Positions 63,861-64,000 of a DNA stretch of 64,000 nucleotides are shown piece after piece; within the stretch, counting starts at the first letter, position 1; each line of letters starts with the position of its first letter. Origin of the DNA: Bacteroidia bacterium (GTDB lineage Bacteria; Bacteroidota; Bacteroidia; Chitinophagales; UBA2359); NCBI GenBank assembly GCA_030427245.1, contig JAUHXA010000003.1:140889-204888 (forward strand). The letters run 5' to 3'. Position numbers and translations under genes: made by a program. Under the pieces are notes generated by a model, which saw only the letters and a list, made by a program, of their open reading frames with translations, made no database searches and was not told where the DNA came from.

Positions 63861-64000
63861 CTATATCAAATCTTCCAACGCTCCAATCAACATATTCACA
63901 TGATTTTTGGTGCAACTTTCGCCCATAATGCCAATGCGCCAAATTTTGCCTGCAAAATCACCCAAGCCACCACCTACTTCAATATTGTACTCCTTCAAAA
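63861..64000 (-). CDS. Class V aminotransferase, C-terminal end (partial)
   Basis: The gene runs off the window; only its last 45 codons are present, ending TAG at 63863-63861. They read [18 protein letters not shown] then [16 protein letters not shown] and LIGALEDLI. The EIGGGLG---GKIWRIG-MG pattern with a final LLGALE helix is the C-terminus of PLP-dependent alanine-glyoxylate / serine-pyruvate aminotransferases. The active-site Lys lies outside the window, so activity cannot be judged. Confidence 0.85.
   Translation of the reverse strand, partial: LKEYNIEVGGGLGDFAGKIWRIGIMGESCTKNHVNMLIGALEDLI

Noticed and set aside
1..64000. tRNA, rRNA and classical IS elements
   Set aside because: No cloverleaf with a recognisable TPsiC arm, no rRNA segment, and no transposase or integrase frame was found by reading both strands; faint tRNA-like folds could be missed without a search tool.

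Overview
The window comes from a Bacteroidota bacterium, most likely of the Saprospiria/Chitinophagia side of the phylum. The evidence is type IX secretion (T9SS) sorting domains of both kinds (type B on the giant protein, type A on the 853-residue protein), a family of DUF3857 transglutaminase-like proteins, WG-repeat and bactofilin genes, an extended ribosomal protein S16, and several exact TAnnTTTG -7 boxes upstream of genes. The DNA is AT-rich apart from the centre of one giant gene. No tRNA, rRNA, CRISPR array, integrase or transposase was seen.

Layout. 0.4-1.3 kb: a cytoplasmic WD40 propeller. 1.5-19.6 kb (minus): one 6052-residue secreted modular protein built from eight N-terminal beta-sandwich repeats, a linker region, and 19 tandem Ig/FN3-type modules, ending in a T9SS type-B sorting domain. 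20.0-23.1 kb (minus): rpsP, rimM, two tandem MlaE-type lipid-transporter permeases and a previously uncalled 40-residue membrane protein, with a terminator-like hairpin in the rpsP leader. 23.2-25.8 kb: a secreted protein with two lamin-tail domains. 25.9-27.3 kb: an unknown membrane protein. 27.5-31.6 kb: the first DUF3857 pair, one with an intact Cys-His-Asp triad and one without. 31.9-34.8 kb: a secreted multidomain adhesin-like protein followed by a 139-bp tandem duplication of its 3' end. 35.3-39.6 kb: a periplasmic WD40 protein, a GT-C membrane glycosyltransferase, an outer-membrane barrel and a small beta-sandwich protein. 39.9-41.3 kb: an McrC-type nuclease with no McrB beside it. 41.5-47.8 kb: the second DUF3857 cluster, one intact and two without the triad. 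47.9-51.6 kb: nadC, an ABC ATPase overlapping a patatin phospholipase, and a methyltransferase. 51.8-54.5 kb: a WG-repeat lipoprotein convergent with a bactofilin. 54.6-57.6 kb: a MITE-like element, two hypothetical genes and a candidate small RNA. 57.6-60.3 kb: a GT39-like glycosyltransferase with an LPG-synthase/flippase-like protein. 60.5-62.9 kb: a TetR regulator divergent from a sulfatase across a 24-bp perfect palindrome. 63.0-64.0 kb: a small membrane protein, a structured repeat-like stretch, and the C-terminus of a class V aminotransferase running off the edge.

Working together. Much of the window encodes cell-envelope and surface functions: T9SS-exported adhesins, envelope lipid transport, lipid-linked sugar transfer, and periplasmic transglutaminase-like proteins. 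The most promising undescribed system is the pair of DUF3857 clusters (five proteins, two apparently active enzymes and three apparent pseudoenzymes). Next are the candidate RNA at 57.4-57.7 kb, the orphan McrC, and the two MlaE paralogues without an ATPase. All functional statements are made by reading the sequence; no database search was run.
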